A stretch of DNA of 64,000 nucleotides, taken from positions 4,774,001 to 4,838,000 of the forward strand of contig CM066288.1 of NCBI GenBank assembly GCA_033816765.1, read 5' to 3'. Shown piece after piece: positions 1-11,372 of this stretch. This stretch comes from Nothopassalora personata. Its lineage: Eukaryota > Ascomycota > Dothideomycetes > Mycosphaerellales > Mycosphaerellaceae. The notes under the pieces are model-generated. The model saw nothing but the letters and a program-made list of their open reading frames with translations. It searched no databases and was not told the origin of the DNA. Within the stretch, counting starts at the first letter, position 1. The number at the start of each line of letters is the position of its first letter. The position numbers and the translations under genes were made by a program.

Positions 1-907
1 GCCGTGCCTGCATTTTCCCTCGATGTCGCAGCACCGCACCAATGTTATCGAACTTCGACATCGGGATGTTGTGGTTGTGCGGATCGTATACGGCGAACGG
101 TACATCGCGAGGCTCCAGAGGCAGTTGGTGCACATGTGCAGCAGGTATGTCGTCGCGCATGAGCGGTGGCGGTATCATGGCGGTCGGTGAGAAGGCTTCG
201 CCCATGCTATATCGCTGCGGCCCTCCATAGCTTTCCCGTGGTCTCGCGTCTCCAGTCTGCTGCCCTGTAAAGTCCGAGAAGTATCCTTGCGAATCCATCA
301 TGGTGCTCATCCTGCTCGACGTGTCGTAGCTCTCTTTGCGATCCGGGTTGAAGGCGTAGTCCGAAATGACCATTGTGCCATTGTTAGAGGACATGCTATA
401 TCGACTGCCACGGCTCTCAGGTCTACTACCACCAGGCGTCACGGGTCGCAGTCCTGACCCGATCGAGGACCGTCTCGGTTGTGGTGCTCGCATGCCCAAC
501 TGCTGTTCCTGGAACCTCTGCACCTGGCTTGGTGGTCCAGCATCGTAGCCAGGCGTGACCGGCCGCCCATCATTGTATTGCTGCTGTTGTGCGTATTGCC
601 CTTCGGTGTATGCGCTGTAATCCTGGGTGAAGGGTCCTGCGGGTATGCTGCCATAGCTCGTGCCTCTGCCGTGTCCATGTCCAGGTCCATGTCCACTGCC
701 CGCCGCCGAGTACATGCTCATGCTCATGCTCGTCCCGTCGTCCACCTTGATGCCCGCCGCTTCCAATTGCTCCTTGTCCAAGTATTGCGACAGGATCATG
801 GTCCGCCTCTTCTCGTAACCCTTGCGCGTGATCTCTTCATTCGCGAGATCTTCGTCGAGTTGCGCAATCTGCTGTCTCGCAGGCGTCGGCAAGCGGTGGA
901 TGTCCAT
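1..907 (-). CDS. DIP2/CPS1-family AMP-binding protein, N-terminal part (runs off the window)
   Basis: Open minus-strand frame of 302 codons from an ATG at 907, with an in-frame stop just upstream, running off the left edge. Residues 1-45 (LPTPARQQIAQLDEDLANEE...) resemble the DMAP1-binding domain that opens fungal DIP2/CPS1 proteins. A low-complexity Ser/Gly/Gln/Pro linker follows, with a Met-Ser repeat and a Gly-His repeat. Near the edge, MSKFDNIGAVLRHRGKMQA matches the segment that opens the first adenylate-forming domain of this family. Family members are very large proteins with two AMP-binding domains linked to acyl activation; the fungal ones are poorly characterised. The catalytic domains lie outside the window, so activity cannot be judged. 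The start is well supported; the family call rests on the two conserved segments. Confidence 0.8.
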   Translation of the reverse strand, partial: MDIHRLPTPARQQIAQLDEDLANEEITRKGYEKRRTMILSQYLDKEQLEAAGIKVDDGTSMSMSMYSAAGSGHGPGHGHGRGTSYGSIPAGPFTQDYSAYTEGQYAQQQQYNDGRPVTPGYDAGPPSQVQRFQEQQLGMRAPQPRRSSIGSGLRPVTPGGSRPESRGSRYSMSSNNGTMVISDYAFNPDRKESYDTSSRMSTMMDSQGYFSDFTGQQTGDARPRESYGGPQRYSMGEAFSPTAMIPPPLMRDDIPAAHVHQLPLEPRDVPFAVYDPHNHNIPMSKFDNIGAVLRHRGKMQAR

Positions 908-1814
908 GATCGCTCCAGGTCTTCATGTCATGCGACGGCGAGGAATGTGGACGAGGCGTGTCGTCGCAAAGGAAAGTGATGCCAACGCAGATCGGCTTTT
1001 CGCCGGCTTGATGCTTCACCGACAACAGACACAGACGCAACGTGAGAAAACAGAGAGACAGGTGCGGAACAGCACAGTAGCGAGCGACAGGTCGGTCGGC
1101 ATCTATCTGATACGAACACGCTCGGCCATCCGCTCATGTGCCTCATCCGAGAATCGCTCCACGTTGATCAAAGTGTCCTCTGTCCACTGTCCAGCCAGGG
1201 TCGTCCAGGGTCCAGGCCCATATGTCATCGAGGGATACGTTGGCCAAGAACGTGTGTATTGATCCTGCCAGCCGCCTGCCTCCGGCGCCTCTTACTTTAG
1301 CTTCATCATCATGAATTACATTTGGCTGGAGACAAACCAATGAGTGAGAGGGAAGAAGAGTCAGGAGGCAATATCTCATCGACAGTAGGACGACTGTTAG
1401 AACGCCGGGATGGTCACGAGATTGGGCTTTACAACCACCTTGCAGTATGAGCATAGGAAACACATCGACATCTTGATAAACTTTAGTATATAGCATGTCA
1501 TCGAATTCAATTTCGCCATGTCGAAACCGTCACCTCGAAAGGACACAACCTTAAAGGGACGTCTCTTTAAGACTTGAACTCGAGTCTCCTGTATCTTACT
1601 TGAGACAATCTAACTCGATTTTGAAAAACAGCATATGATATGGTACTATTTGTCAGCAAACAGGCCTTCTACGCTTTACTCTAGAAGCAGGAAATCGTGG
1701 TCTTGGTTGATGCAAGTCTTTGTACACTTCCGCGATGCAATGCTGAAGCAATGGGTATCATTGGTAGCCCTCCATGGCCGCCGTAACGTCGTGAAGTAAT
1801 CCAATTCTGCACGC
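908..1814. other. Intergenic, no gene recognised
   Basis: Upstream of the DIP2-like gene and downstream of the ferric reductase. A minus-strand open frame at 1143-1496 shows no domain, signal peptide or family motif. Probably promoter and 3' UTR sequence. Confidence 0.4.
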
Positions 1815-3713
1815 TTAATACGTGAACGCTTCTTCAATAAAGTCCAGAGACACTTCGTCCATGACGGATCTGCACGCCGCTCGGACACTGTCTGCAAAGG
1901 CACCAGGTCCGCAGACCGTCACACCAACGGATCCTACCCGTTCTGGCATCTCTTTGTCCATGATGGTCTGTGGTGAACAACGTCCTGGGAACATCTGAAC
2001 ACTTCCTGTACTGGAGATGACTTCGTTGCGATGTCTGGGTTTCGAAACGAAGAGCTGTATGCGGAGGATGTCCCTGCGGCCCTCCATCCTGAGGATCGTG
2101 TCCATCCACTCTCGCATCCATTCGAGCGAGTCCGTGGTGGGGACCGACCAGACAAGCAGGATCTTGCGTGTGCTGCATGTTCCTTCCTGGTACTGCTGGA
2201 GAAGGTGATGGACGTAGCCAACGCAATGTGTAATGCCGACGCCGCCAGCAAAGAGAATGACTGTGCCGTAGGACGAGAAGGAGTGATGGCCTCCGTAAGG
2301 GCCTTCGATGAAGCCCCAGGTAGTGTACGGCTTATTCTGTTGCTTCTCCATCTTGTTCAACATCTTACGAGTCATTCCAGTTCTCGCGCGTACAATCAGG
2401 GAGAGGTGGGTGACATCTCTGCCTCGAGGGAGCGTAGTGCTGGTGCCTTCCTGTTTTGTGTCCACTGCTGCTGTCATGGTTGGAAGTGTCGCACTTTTGC
2501 GATAGTAGTTGGGTTCGCGAGCAAAAGGTCGTTTGCTGACATCATTTGCCAGTATCGCTTCCGCAGGCGCCAGCTTCTCCATTTCAATCTCCATTGGCGC
2601 AGCCCTTGATCTGTTCTCAGCCCAAGCGACGGAAAATGGATGACTTGACCAGAGTGCCAATGCGGGAATGTAAGCATGTACATGGCAACCTGGTGTCCAC
2701 TTCCATGGTCGTGAGAGCGCGAAGGTAACTCGACATGCCTCTGCTGAAGAGTACTCGACAGTGACTTTCGTAAGTCCGCGCTTTCTGCTCCAATTGTGGT
2801 AGAGAATCCTCCATATCCTCCAGACTATCTCGGCGGCCCAAAGCGCAAGGCACAGCTTTACCCCAGCAAGCATGGGAAGTGGTTTGGACAGATGAATTAA
2901 GACCCCAATGATGCCCATGAGCGCCATGATTCTGTGTGTGTTAAGGAAAGTCTCGTAGAACGCATGTCGTACTGCGCCGACGCTCGAGAAGAACATGAAG
3001 GTGAAGATACATGTGCCAACCATTCCCCAGCTGTAGCTTCTCGAGGTCTGCAGTGTTGCGAGAAGCTGCTGCAGTCCTTTGTGCCATTTACCAGAAGCAG
3101 CATCGTTCAGTCCCCACATGATGGTGTGAATGATGCTCTCTAGTACCACCACTCGTGCGCACCACCGATGTAGAAGGTTGAAGGTATCGTAAGAAACTCC
3201 AAGTATGGGGATTAGCGGATTATTTCGCAGCGCAAACAGAACTGTCGGTATAAGATTGAGCGCAGCCAGCACGCCCGTTCGGCCACGCATTTCCGCGATG
3301 GCTGGTGCAAGTGGATCATGCCAGTCGATCGCCAGAGTGTAGGCGATGTTCGACGCCAGGTAAATAAGGATAAGGAGCGTGTGAAACCTCGAGGGTAAAG
3401 TGCCGACAGTGACTGCTTCCGAGATGCGGAACTCTCGATTGTGTCGGTTTCGAATCAAAGGGGCGTGGAGCAGGTGCTTTTTCAGCCATGGCCAGACTGT
3501 GGAGTGGTTGTACATCCAGTATCTCTGATCGGCGTCTCGTCTCATACTCAGGATGTGCCGGAAATGAGAATGAAGCATATTCCACCATCGATAGAGTAAA
3601 GTGCCCAGCAGAAGGACACAGAAAGATGCGATAAGGACATAGCTGAAGAGCGAGTTCATTCCCTGGTTGACACCATGCAAACCATGACTGTAAGGTGTCG
3701 CGGGTGAGCTCAT
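1815..3713 (-). CDS. Ferric reductase-like transmembrane protein (FRE family)
   Basis: Single-exon 632-residue protein from the ATG at 3713. An earlier in-frame ATG at 3872 would add 53 polar residues without a signal peptide; I prefer 3713 because the first membrane helix then lies near the N-terminus. Several hydrophobic helices hold two His pairs spaced 14 residues apart (about H182/H196 and H260/H274), the bis-heme pattern of the family. FAD contact is seen in SHPFSVAW (about 357-364). The NADPH region shows GPYGGHHS, AGGVGITH and a C-terminal CGPGAFADSVR motif. Family members move electrons from cytosolic NADPH through FAD and two hemes to extracellular ferric iron or copper. All key motifs are present, so it looks functional. 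The substrate metal cannot be told from sequence. Confidence 0.9.
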   Translation of the reverse strand: MSSPATPYSHGLHGVNQGMNSLFSYVLIASFCVLLLGTLLYRWWNMLHSHFRHILSMRRDADQRYWMYNHSTVWPWLKKHLLHAPLIRNRHNREFRISEAVTVGTLPSRFHTLLILIYLASNIAYTLAIDWHDPLAPAIAEMRGRTGVLAALNLIPTVLFALRNNPLIPILGVSYDTFNLLHRWCARVVVLESIIHTIMWGLNDAASGKWHKGLQQLLATLQTSRSYSWGMVGTCIFTFMFFSSVGAVRHAFYETFLNTHRIMALMGIIGVLIHLSKPLPMLAGVKLCLALWAAEIVWRIWRILYHNWSRKRGLTKVTVEYSSAEACRVTFALSRPWKWTPGCHVHAYIPALALWSSHPFSVAWAENRSRAAPMEIEMEKLAPAEAILANDVSKRPFAREPNYYRKSATLPTMTAAVDTKQEGTSTTLPRGRDVTHLSLIVRARTGMTRKMLNKMEKQQNKPYTTWGFIEGPYGGHHSFSSYGTVILFAGGVGITHCVGYVHHLLQQYQEGTCSTRKILLVWSVPTTDSLEWMREWMDTILRMEGRRDILRIQLFVSKPRHRNEVISSTGSVQMFPGRCSPQTIMDKEMPERVGSVGVTVCGPGAFADSVRAACRSVMDEVSLDFIEEAFTY

Positions 3714-5451
3714 GTTCAGATGTACCCCGGTGTCCGGGACCTGGTCTTGGTGACGCGCCGCTATCGCATCTGGTAAAGAATTTCGCGCGACAACGTGGCC
3801 GCCGACATGGGCGCCGATGAATTGCGTGGAATCACGAGCGCGGTGTAGATGTGGGTGTAGAAGAGAATGCATCGTGGCCAGCGCGATCTTGTTGCTGAGG
3901 TTCGGAACGTACGTGCTAAACAAAGGGGTGACGATCGTCCGGGAGCCGTTGGAGAGGCGGGCCACTAGCGCAGCTATGTGTTCGGCGTATGAGGCGACTG
4001 CACACAGGAGATTTCGCGTCCAATTGCGCGTTCAGATTAGTGCCAGTCAACGAGTGAATGTGGTGGTCCAGCCGTCAGGTGTAGAATAGTTTCGTCAAAG
4101 CTTCCTTGCATGAACGGGTGGATTCGAGGCGCGGCGACACTGTGTATAAACTGTGCCGGACAAGGGACTCTTCACACTAAGAAGTGCCCGTGAACAAAGC
4201 CAGTGGATGAGAGTAAAGAAGTGTCATTGTCGCATGGTCATTATTCGCAGTGGTGAAGGTCTCGTGATAGGAGCAATTTTCTTTCCGCGCTAATGGGCTG
4301 TGGCGCGCTGGCTGGCTGGCTGGCTGCGTGGCCTTGGTCCTTCGACGGGCGACACGAACTCGAGAGCTGAATGCCGAGAAAATGGCTTTGGCCCAAGCAA
4401 CTGCGTCGCGGTGTGGAGGTGACGCCGGGCAGAATGACGACGAAAGGAGAAGATCGAGGTTGTCGGCGGAAGTTCGAGGACGATGAGATCGATGCCCACG
4501 TCGACTTTGTGTGAGAGCTGCTCCAACGCAGCGTCGAGCCGGGAGTCTGCTTGAACGACTGACTGGCAGAAGACGAGCAGCAGAAAGGCGAGAGTGGGCA
4601 GAGACACGCCATTAATGGTCCCTTCAACCCTCGGTACAGTACTCGAATTCGGATGGTGCCGACTCATGTCTGAAACATGTGGAGCTGACCAGGAAGCCTT
4701 CCAATGATCCAATCATTGCAGCGAGTCGCCGTCTGTATCATCTTTATCGTCACAGGCGCCTAGCGGACGGAGAGTCTGCTGACCACAGTCCTTGAACCGC
4801 GCTCGCGACGTGGTACGGTGGCGAGACCATGCCACCTGCTCGGGTTATTGACGTGAGATATCGGTCGGGAGCGAAGCGACGAGCGAACCGTAGCAGCGCC
4901 GCCGCCAGAGCAAGCGCCTCCTGCGACACCATGTTGCAGAAGTGCTACATAGTCAAATACAGCGAAGAGCGCGAACAAAGCACAAGAAAGGTCAAGCTGC
5001 CATCCAACAGCACCCCGCTGTCAGCGTTTGCTTTCCATGGGTGCAGTATCACGTGTGGATCGCGCGCACACAATCAATTGACATCGAGGCTCGAGCATCA
5101 CAACGTCATTTGACGATCGATATCAGCCTTGAGAATGCACAGCGGCAGCGACTTCACGTCACGCCATCTCGCGCGCCTGGCCTCTGCTGTACTGTATATA
5201 GATCCTCCCGGCACACGTGCACAGCCGCGCGTTGTGCTCATACACTCGAAACACTACGGTAATCCATTAATCTGCTCATACACTCGAAACACTATAATCC
5301 ATTAATCCGCCTAGAGCTGGCATGACCACCATCACCAGACAAATGAGACCACCGTCGACCATGGACCTCGCATACAGTGCGACAGCTCTTAGCGATTCCC
5401 GCGGTGCCCATAGAGCAACACAAACCTCAACGCGGCGTAGTGGCGACATGG
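3714..5451. other. Intergenic region, no supported gene
   Basis: Holds the ferric reductase upstream region. A minus-strand open frame at 4290-4712 has one hydrophobic stretch but starts at a non-ATG codon and looks like chance. A 27-bp stretch (ctcatacactcgaaacacta) is partly repeated around 5240-5295. Confidence 0.35.
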
Positions 5452-5640
5452 ATGGCGTCACTCCTCATGCTTGCGTGTGCTACCTCGGTCACACATGCAT
5501 TTAGCAATTATCATGCCGACGCGATACCGGCGATGTTTAGCATCGAGTTCAGCCTGGACGCACTTGCCTGCTCCGTCGCGCTGCCCAACGGTACCACGCT
5601 CGGTCTCGCTTGGGTTGATGGTGATTGCGACTACCTGTAG
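5452..5640 (+). CDS. Possible small secreted protein (weak)
   Basis: A 62-codon frame from the ATG at 5452. It opens with a signal-peptide-like segment, MASLLMLACATSVTHA, followed by a short mature part with two cysteines and one NGT glycosylation sequon. No homolog is recognised and no intron is evident. The mature part is very short, so this may be chance or the first exon of a longer gene. Confidence 0.25.
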   Translation: MASLLMLACATSVTHAFSNYHADAIPAMFSIEFSLDALACSVALPNGTTLGLAWVDGDCDYL

Positions 5641-6422
5641 TTAGTTGATTTATCACTACTTTGACCTGTGTGAGACCGTGGCAGTCACTCATGATATGCG
5701 CCAGCCGAGTTCAAGTAAGTGAGACGGAGAGGCCGACGCCGTGAGACTAGATAATCGTGAGGTTCAGGGCATATCGCCAAAACGTTCCCGCTATGTTAAC
5801 TCGAGATATGCTGGCAATGCCGAAGTCGCCGTTGTAGCAAATATAAACTTAGTCGAATGACATCTTTGCAGGCCCTAGCTCGTCTCGATGCCAACGTCTC
5901 ACTGAAAGAGCGGTCATGTGCACGGATTGCATAGTTCTATCCAATCCGCAACGAAGAAAGCCGCAAAACCGGTGCACGAATGCTCCCACCAGCTGATATC
6001 GGTACCTGCTGGCGTTTGCATGGGTCAAAGTTCGCAGAACTGATGACAGAGCCCGACCCTTGGGCTTGTGGACTTTGTCGTGCTGTGCGGCATGTAATGA
6101 AGGACATACGAGGGAAGATAGATGACCCGTCCGGCATTTGGTTGATCTTGGCAGAATCTGCATAGGGAAACTCAACTATACGGCTCAGCCTGTCACGTGT
6201 TGGCTATGCGACCAGCACGGGCGCTGCAGCACGGGCCCTCAGTGTAGACCACTACTTCTACGATGACCCTCCGTCCGCTCTACAGTACAGCGGGCATGAG
6301 GAACTCTGAGACGACAAATTGACAGCCAGGTATGCATTGCGTCGATTCGAATTACCGAGTAGCAGCACCCACCAAATCCACGGCAACAGTACACACTGCT
6401 GCCAGCAACTCCGTAATGTCTC
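5641..6422. other. Intergenic, nothing recognised
   Basis: Short antisense and sense open frames only; none has a start, composition or motif that supports a gene. Confidence 0.35.
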
Positions 6423-6892
6423 TCACGCACAGCCTGACATGACCTGATCGGAGTCCTCTCCACATCCTTCGGCGGCCTTTTCCTTTGCCTCCACCTTCTC
6501 CTCAATCATCGAGTTGTTATCCTGTGCTTCAGACGCTCGCTGTGCATTCTCAGTCACGCTCCCAGCTGGGTCGGTCGCATTGTCGTTGCTAGAAACGGCC
6601 AGCTCTGCAGATCCTCCGCTAGTTCTAGCACCGGTCATTCCTGCACGTTGGCTGGCTCTGCGACGCGCCCTGTTGAGGGCATTCATGCGCAAACGACAGG
6701 CGAGTGGGGTCTTGCCCACGTGCTGCGAAACGACGGTGTAGCTCTGACGTTGCTCGCGAAGCTGGATTATTAGTGCGTCCTGCAACTTGTTAGCATCAGT
6801 AGTCTTGACCGCCGCGTCAAAGAGAAATGACGGACCTCTGCTGGGGTCCAGGCTTTTCCTCCGCGTGGCATGGGAGTCTGAACGTTACTCAT
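6423..6892 (-). CDS. Small Myb-like/helix-turn-helix domain protein
   Basis: Two exons: 6836-6892 and 6423-6779, giving 137 residues. The 56-nt intron has GT at 6835, a perfect TGCTAAC branch site and a TTGCAG acceptor. Joining the exons creates RGGKAWTPAEDALIIQLREQ followed by VGKTPLACRLRMNALNR, a pattern typical of fungal Myb-like/SANT modules: a W near the start, acidic residue pair, then a recognition-like helix. The C-terminal half is Ala/Ser/Glu-rich and acidic, probably disordered. Likely a DNA-binding protein, but no specific homolog is recognised. The spliced model is far better than the unspliced frame, which lacks an ATG and the conserved Trp. Confidence 0.7.
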
Positions 6893-7461
6893 GGTAGGTA
6901 TTGATGTGTTTTGTCGTTTCGTGTCTGCTTATGGTATTTTTCAAGTAGTCTCCAGAAGCAAGTATGCGACGAGAAAGCAGGCATGTCATAAAATCAGCGT
7001 AAGGCTGTACCCACAGTGCTGCTGATACCCACAGTGCTGCTGACAAGCTCTAAGAATAGGTAGGCTTTGAGGACTATCCACGAGCACGGCGTCAATTAAT
7101 AAGACGGTTCTCCAATCATCACAGGCAAATATGGTACTGGGCAATGTCTTGGGGGGAAAACATCTTTTGTAAGTGTTATCAGATGGAGTCTGGTAGGCCA
7201 AGGGGCCACAACAGTTCACCCCTACCGCCAAAACATTGCCAAGGTAATTTCGCCCCAAGTGCATACCTTCCTGTCTAGCGGACGCCCTTGTCACGCTCTG
7301 CTTCGCCGACCGAGACGACGACGAACAATTCCGCCCATCGTGAGATATCGATGCGTCCCTACGCTCCGACCCACCTGTTCAGACTCGCATGTGTGACCCT
7401 TGCACTTTAGGCTGCCGTACAATTTCACCAATCCTTCAGCAGCTATCCAAAACATCAACAA
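6893..7461. other. Intergenic with a short tandem duplication
   Basis: Upstream of the Myb-like gene. Contains a tandem 18-bp repeat at 7008-7043; otherwise nothing recognised. Confidence 0.4.
7008..7043. repeat. 18-bp tandem repeat, two perfect copies
   Basis: The unit tacccacagtgctgctga occurs twice head to tail (7008-7025 and 7026-7043). Intergenic, no known role. Confidence 0.8.
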
Positions 7462-7980
7462 TTATTCCAGCTTGACTGAGACCCTCACAGAGTCTCTGTC
7501 GGCCGGCTCGCTTTCCTCTTCTGGTTCCTCGAAGAAACTGAAAAGTGCGTCAGATGCCTTCGACAAGTTCGCATCTGCCCCGGTCTGGACCTTTGTCGGT
7601 CGCGATGATGCTTCGTTCTCGTCTGGTTGAGCTGTTGTCCCTTTGCGGAACCTGTCCCTTTTTAGATTGAGCCAGATGGGTGGTCGTGACGTGACCTGAG
7701 TACGGAATCTTGCCAGCCTCAGATCAAGTTTAATCGGAGGTCGTGCTGGCGCCGCCGCTGGTGAAGAGTTGATCGCAGCCCAGGCCTTACGGGGATAAAT
7801 CTTGATGGTCGGGATCTTTTGTCGCGGAGTCGCGGGGGTGGCCTCGCGGCTTGAAGCACTCTCTTGATGGATCACACTGTCTCGTCGAGCTCGGCGCTTG
7901 GATGCTCGAGCGGCGTCGCAGTTTAGTTTGAAAACCTGCAGACGGAGCGCCTGAGCGGATCTACCGAAGATCGGCTCCAT
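7462..7980 (-). CDS. Hypothetical basic protein with an internal repeat
   Basis: 172 codons from an ATG at 7980, no intron needed. The first two thirds are rich in Arg, Lys, Ala and Pro. Two related segments sit in tandem: RPPIKLDLRLARFR and RPPIWLNLKRDRFR. The last 40 residues turn acidic (FFEEPEEESEPADRD). No transmembrane segment, signal peptide or known domain. The internal repeat and sustained composition favour a real gene, but no homolog is recognised. Confidence 0.45.
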   Translation of the reverse strand: MEPIFGRSAQALRLQVFKLNCDAARASKRRARRDSVIHQESASSREATPATPRQKIPTIKIYPRKAWAAINSSPAAAPARPPIKLDLRLARFRTQVTSRPPIWLNLKRDRFRKGTTAQPDENEASSRPTKVQTGADANLSKASDALFSFFEEPEEESEPADRDSVRVSVKLE

Positions 7981-9587
7981 GCTCTTGTATGTATTGTGGG
8001 ACGGGTCTGTTCGAAGTCGAAGGAGCGCAGCATTCTATTTTTCAGTTAGTCAATTATGCTTTGTCGGTGTTGATGGCACATACTTCGCCGTCGCTCCACG
8101 GCTTGCGTGTATTGCAGAATCTAGGATTCGAGGAATCCGTCTGCGTTACTTTCCTGCGCGGTCTGATTCCGAATGCTTGGGGGTTAGATGGATCCATATT
8201 GTGTGAGGAGTCTTGTATGGTGTTTGAATTTATGTTCTGGTTGCTGGAGTACAAGCGTGCTTGGGTGTGATATGACACGGGAAAGGACGAGAAGTGCGAA
8301 AATATATACTAACCATACTTACTACGCCACGGACATGATTGAGGACTACGGGTAACACAGCTGGCTGGTTTCATATCGAATGTCCTCATCCTACCAGATT
8401 AGGTGTGTGGGCATTTTGTAGACGAGTAGAGAGCTGATGGTGCTGACTTCTCTGCATATTCTGCTTGGTCCAATGTTTCAACGGTTTTCACCTGTCCTCA
8501 TGCGCATGGATCATAGTCTCCAGTGGCTTTTGGATATCAGAGGGCTGGAGCGTGGTTACGCTCGCGCTGGTGATGGCCTGGAAGTAGATTCGCGCGATAC
8601 TCGCAGACAGGTCTTGAGTAGTGCCGATGCAACAAGTGGCGTAAGGCTGATAATATCTCCAGTTAGTCCCAGTTGGAATGTTAATGGTTTCTGTCGGGGC
8701 AGTGTTGAGGATGTTAACAGTACCGCTAGGAAACCCTTGGCATCTTTGAAGACTGTCAGAGAAGAGTGGCGATGGCTATATTCGCGATCAACATTCAGTG
8801 AGCGTCCGCCGCCCGCATGACTGCGAGGAGAGGCATCTTCTGCTTTTCCTCTTGACCTGTAAGTGAGGTCGAATCGACAAAGTAAAGTTTCGGGTCCGGA
8901 TGGGTACATACCTTACCTTGTACTGGCCATGAAATTCACTCGGTGTCCGTATGACGCGTGTCTTAGCTGAGATGACGGCCGTAGGTGCATGTCGCCAAAG
9001 CCAGACCACTTTATTCACTTTATTCACTTTATTCACTTTATTCACTTTATTCACTTTATTCTTCGGTGAAGTGGATTACAGGAAGGAGGAGGAAGAAAGT
9101 GGTGCCGTAGCTGAGCGGAGCGGAAGTCATCGGCAGTCTAGCCGGATCAGGCGCACACACGAGGACCTGATGGCACAACTTCCACACTTTCTCCTCCGTG
9201 ACGATGATTGAATAGTAAGCGACGTCCCAAGCCTTCAGCTCCGCTACATGACACTCCTTTGCATACACTGTTGCCTTCTCGACTTACACGCGGTCAATCG
9301 TGATCTCGACGATACGCCTTATACCGAAGATATACCACGTTTGCTGGGGAGTTGCTGCTTGCGATAAGGGTTGCGGACGGGATTCGCGACAGGGCTGTAG
9401 AACATTTCAGTCATCACGTATATCGGATTACTGCGGGATAGCGACAGAGCATCAACAGTCTGTCTCCACAGTACGCGACCTTGTAACACAGCTCAACGAC
9501 GGCGACAACCTTTTCGAGGCAGCCGCATGAGTCCGGTAGCGCTGCAAACGAACCAGCAGTACAGACGGCCCAGAGAGCAACGACAGT
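7981..9587. other. Intergenic, minisatellite, no supported gene
   Basis: About 1.6 kb upstream of PIS1. Overlapping open frames on both strands at 8437-8909 lack recognisable motifs and at most one could be real. A 9-bp minisatellite sits at 9008-9061. Confidence 0.35.
9008..9061. repeat. 9-bp minisatellite, six units
   Basis: Six perfect copies of actttattc. On the minus strand it translates to an artefactual Asn-Lys-Val repeat. Confidence 0.9.
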
Positions 9588-10602
9588 ATGGTGCAAGACG
9601 TGATTGAAGAGCCAAGGCTTGGACAGGTCAACGGACACGCCAATGGCAGACCGCTCAATGGCAAGCCTCGCAATGCAGAAGTTCGGGAGAGCGACGAGAC
9701 GGACGAGGACATCTTCCTCTTCGTGCCAAACTTGATTGGTGAGTACAACCCGGGCAAACACAAGTGCGCTGTTCAACACTGACACGATCCACTTCAGGCT
9801 ACTCTCGTATCGTCCTAGCACTCGCTTCCCTGTACTTTATGCCCCTGCACCCACGACGATGCAGCTTCCTCTACTCCATTTCCTGCTTGCTCGACGCAGC
9901 AGACGGGATCGCGGCTAGGAAGTACGAGCAAAGCACAAGATTTGGTGCCGTGTTGGACATGGTCACAGATCGATGCACAACCACTTGCTTGCTGGTCTTC
10001 CTCGCGACAGCCAAGCCAGCATACAGCATGATCTTCCAGGGCCTGATCTCCTTGGATCTGGCCAGTCACTACATGCACATGTACGCGACTTTGGTCATGG
10101 GCGGGCAGACGCAGAGCCACAAGAATGTGGATGCGAAGAGAAGCTACATCATGAACCTATACTACACCAACAAGGTAAGGCAGCACCATGCATCACTTGT
10201 CCAAAGCATTCGACTAACAATGCCCTCCAGGCGGTCCTCTTCATGGCCTGCGCTCTCAACGAACTCTTTTTCATCGCCCTCTACCTCCTCTGCTTCAGCT
10301 CGCCCATCATCACCCCGGCTTTGATCCAGCCACAATCGCCGACCACACCCATCTCCCCCCAACCATCTCTTCTCTTCCCGAGTCCCTTCAGCGCTGGAGC
10401 TATGGAGTTGGCACGCGCAAACAAAATGGACAGCACCATCCCATGGATCTTGACCATCGCAAGCGCGCCCGTCATGCTCTTCAAGCAGTGGGTGAACATG
10501 ATCCAGCTGGTCAAGGCCAGCAAGTGGTTGGCTGAGGGTGACCGCAAGGATAGGAAGAAATTGGGTCTTCCTAGGAAGAGGGGAGGAAAGAAGAACTTGT
10601 AA
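9588..10602 (+). CDS. PIS1: CDP-diacylglycerol--inositol 3-phosphatidyltransferase (phosphatidylinositol synthase)
   Basis: Three exons: 9588-9738, 9798-10174, 10231-10602; 299 residues. Introns are 59 and 56 nt, with donors GTGAGT and GTAAGG and acceptors TTCAG and TCCAG. The CDP-alcohol phosphotransferase signature is complete: D-x2-DG-x2-AR-x8-G-x3-D-x3-D, seen as LLDAADGIAARKYEQS then TRFGAVLDMVTDR. Several membrane helices follow. The enzyme joins CDP-diacylglycerol and myo-inositol to make phosphatidylinositol in the ER. FVPNLIGYSRIVLALAS across the first splice junction is the usual N-terminal family segment. It is longer than yeast Pis1 because of an acidic N-terminal extension and a Pro/Ser-rich loop before the last helix. 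The C-terminus is very basic (KKLGLPRKRGGKKNL). Confidence 0.95.
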
Positions 10603-11372
10603 TATGTCTGGGATCATTGAATGTGGGTCCTGGATTTGGTCACACTCGCTGCCAGGGGATTTGGGCGGCAGATCGTGTTTAGCGAGGCGTTCAGGCTCAT
10701 GGGCTCGTCTGGTATAGATAGCCTCCTTCTTACTGTAGATGTTGGGACTTTGAACTCTTGTTGATACTTCCATCGCCGATCCGCAAAGCCTGTTCCGCGG
10801 CAATCCTGGCCACTCTCAGGTCGGTGAACGACAGCGCATAGAGTATGATCGGAGTGCATACCATTGAGCACCTTTGCAACCCGTTACATACCGTCGACCG
10901 CTCTGCAAGATCGTTCACCGACCATTTCCACGTTGTGTGCATAGACGAGGTAGCATCTATACACTTTCTCCTGGTTGCGCATTAGACGTTCGAATCGAGG
11001 TGCTGAAGATGGAGACACCACGATATCTTGGCTCAAGGCTAGTATGACCAAACGAACAACACCCAGGATTTGTTGAATACCGATACAGTATAATTTTTGT
11101 CGTTCTTGAGACGCCAAAATTGCATTTGACCATGTTGTCGGCGTCCCGCAAGTTTTCTTGTCGTACTATAAGAGCACTGGATGCCTGAGGCAGGCTATAT
11201 TCACATGCAAAACTTATTCAACCGGTACACCGTACGTCCTTGAGTGACTATCAGTGCTATCGCATTCTCGCGAATAACTCCAGCCTCTCATTCCATGAGC
11301 TGAAGACACGACACAGTTATGGAGACATCCACGCTCGGCCACCAGAATCGTGCTGCCGCCCTTGCGTTGCCC
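10603..11372. other. Intergenic, nothing recognised
   Basis: PIS1 3' flank and the 3' flank of the minus-strand gene at 11.4 kb. No open frame here has support. Confidence 0.4.

Noticed and set aside
4290..4712. Minus-strand frame with a hydrophobic, signal-like segment
   Set aside because: Starts at a non-ATG codon; the hydrophobic part is internal and the remainder has no protein-like pattern or motif.
8788..9054. Frame starting with an Asn-Lys-Val repeat
   Set aside because: Produced by the 9-bp minisatellite; no further protein features.
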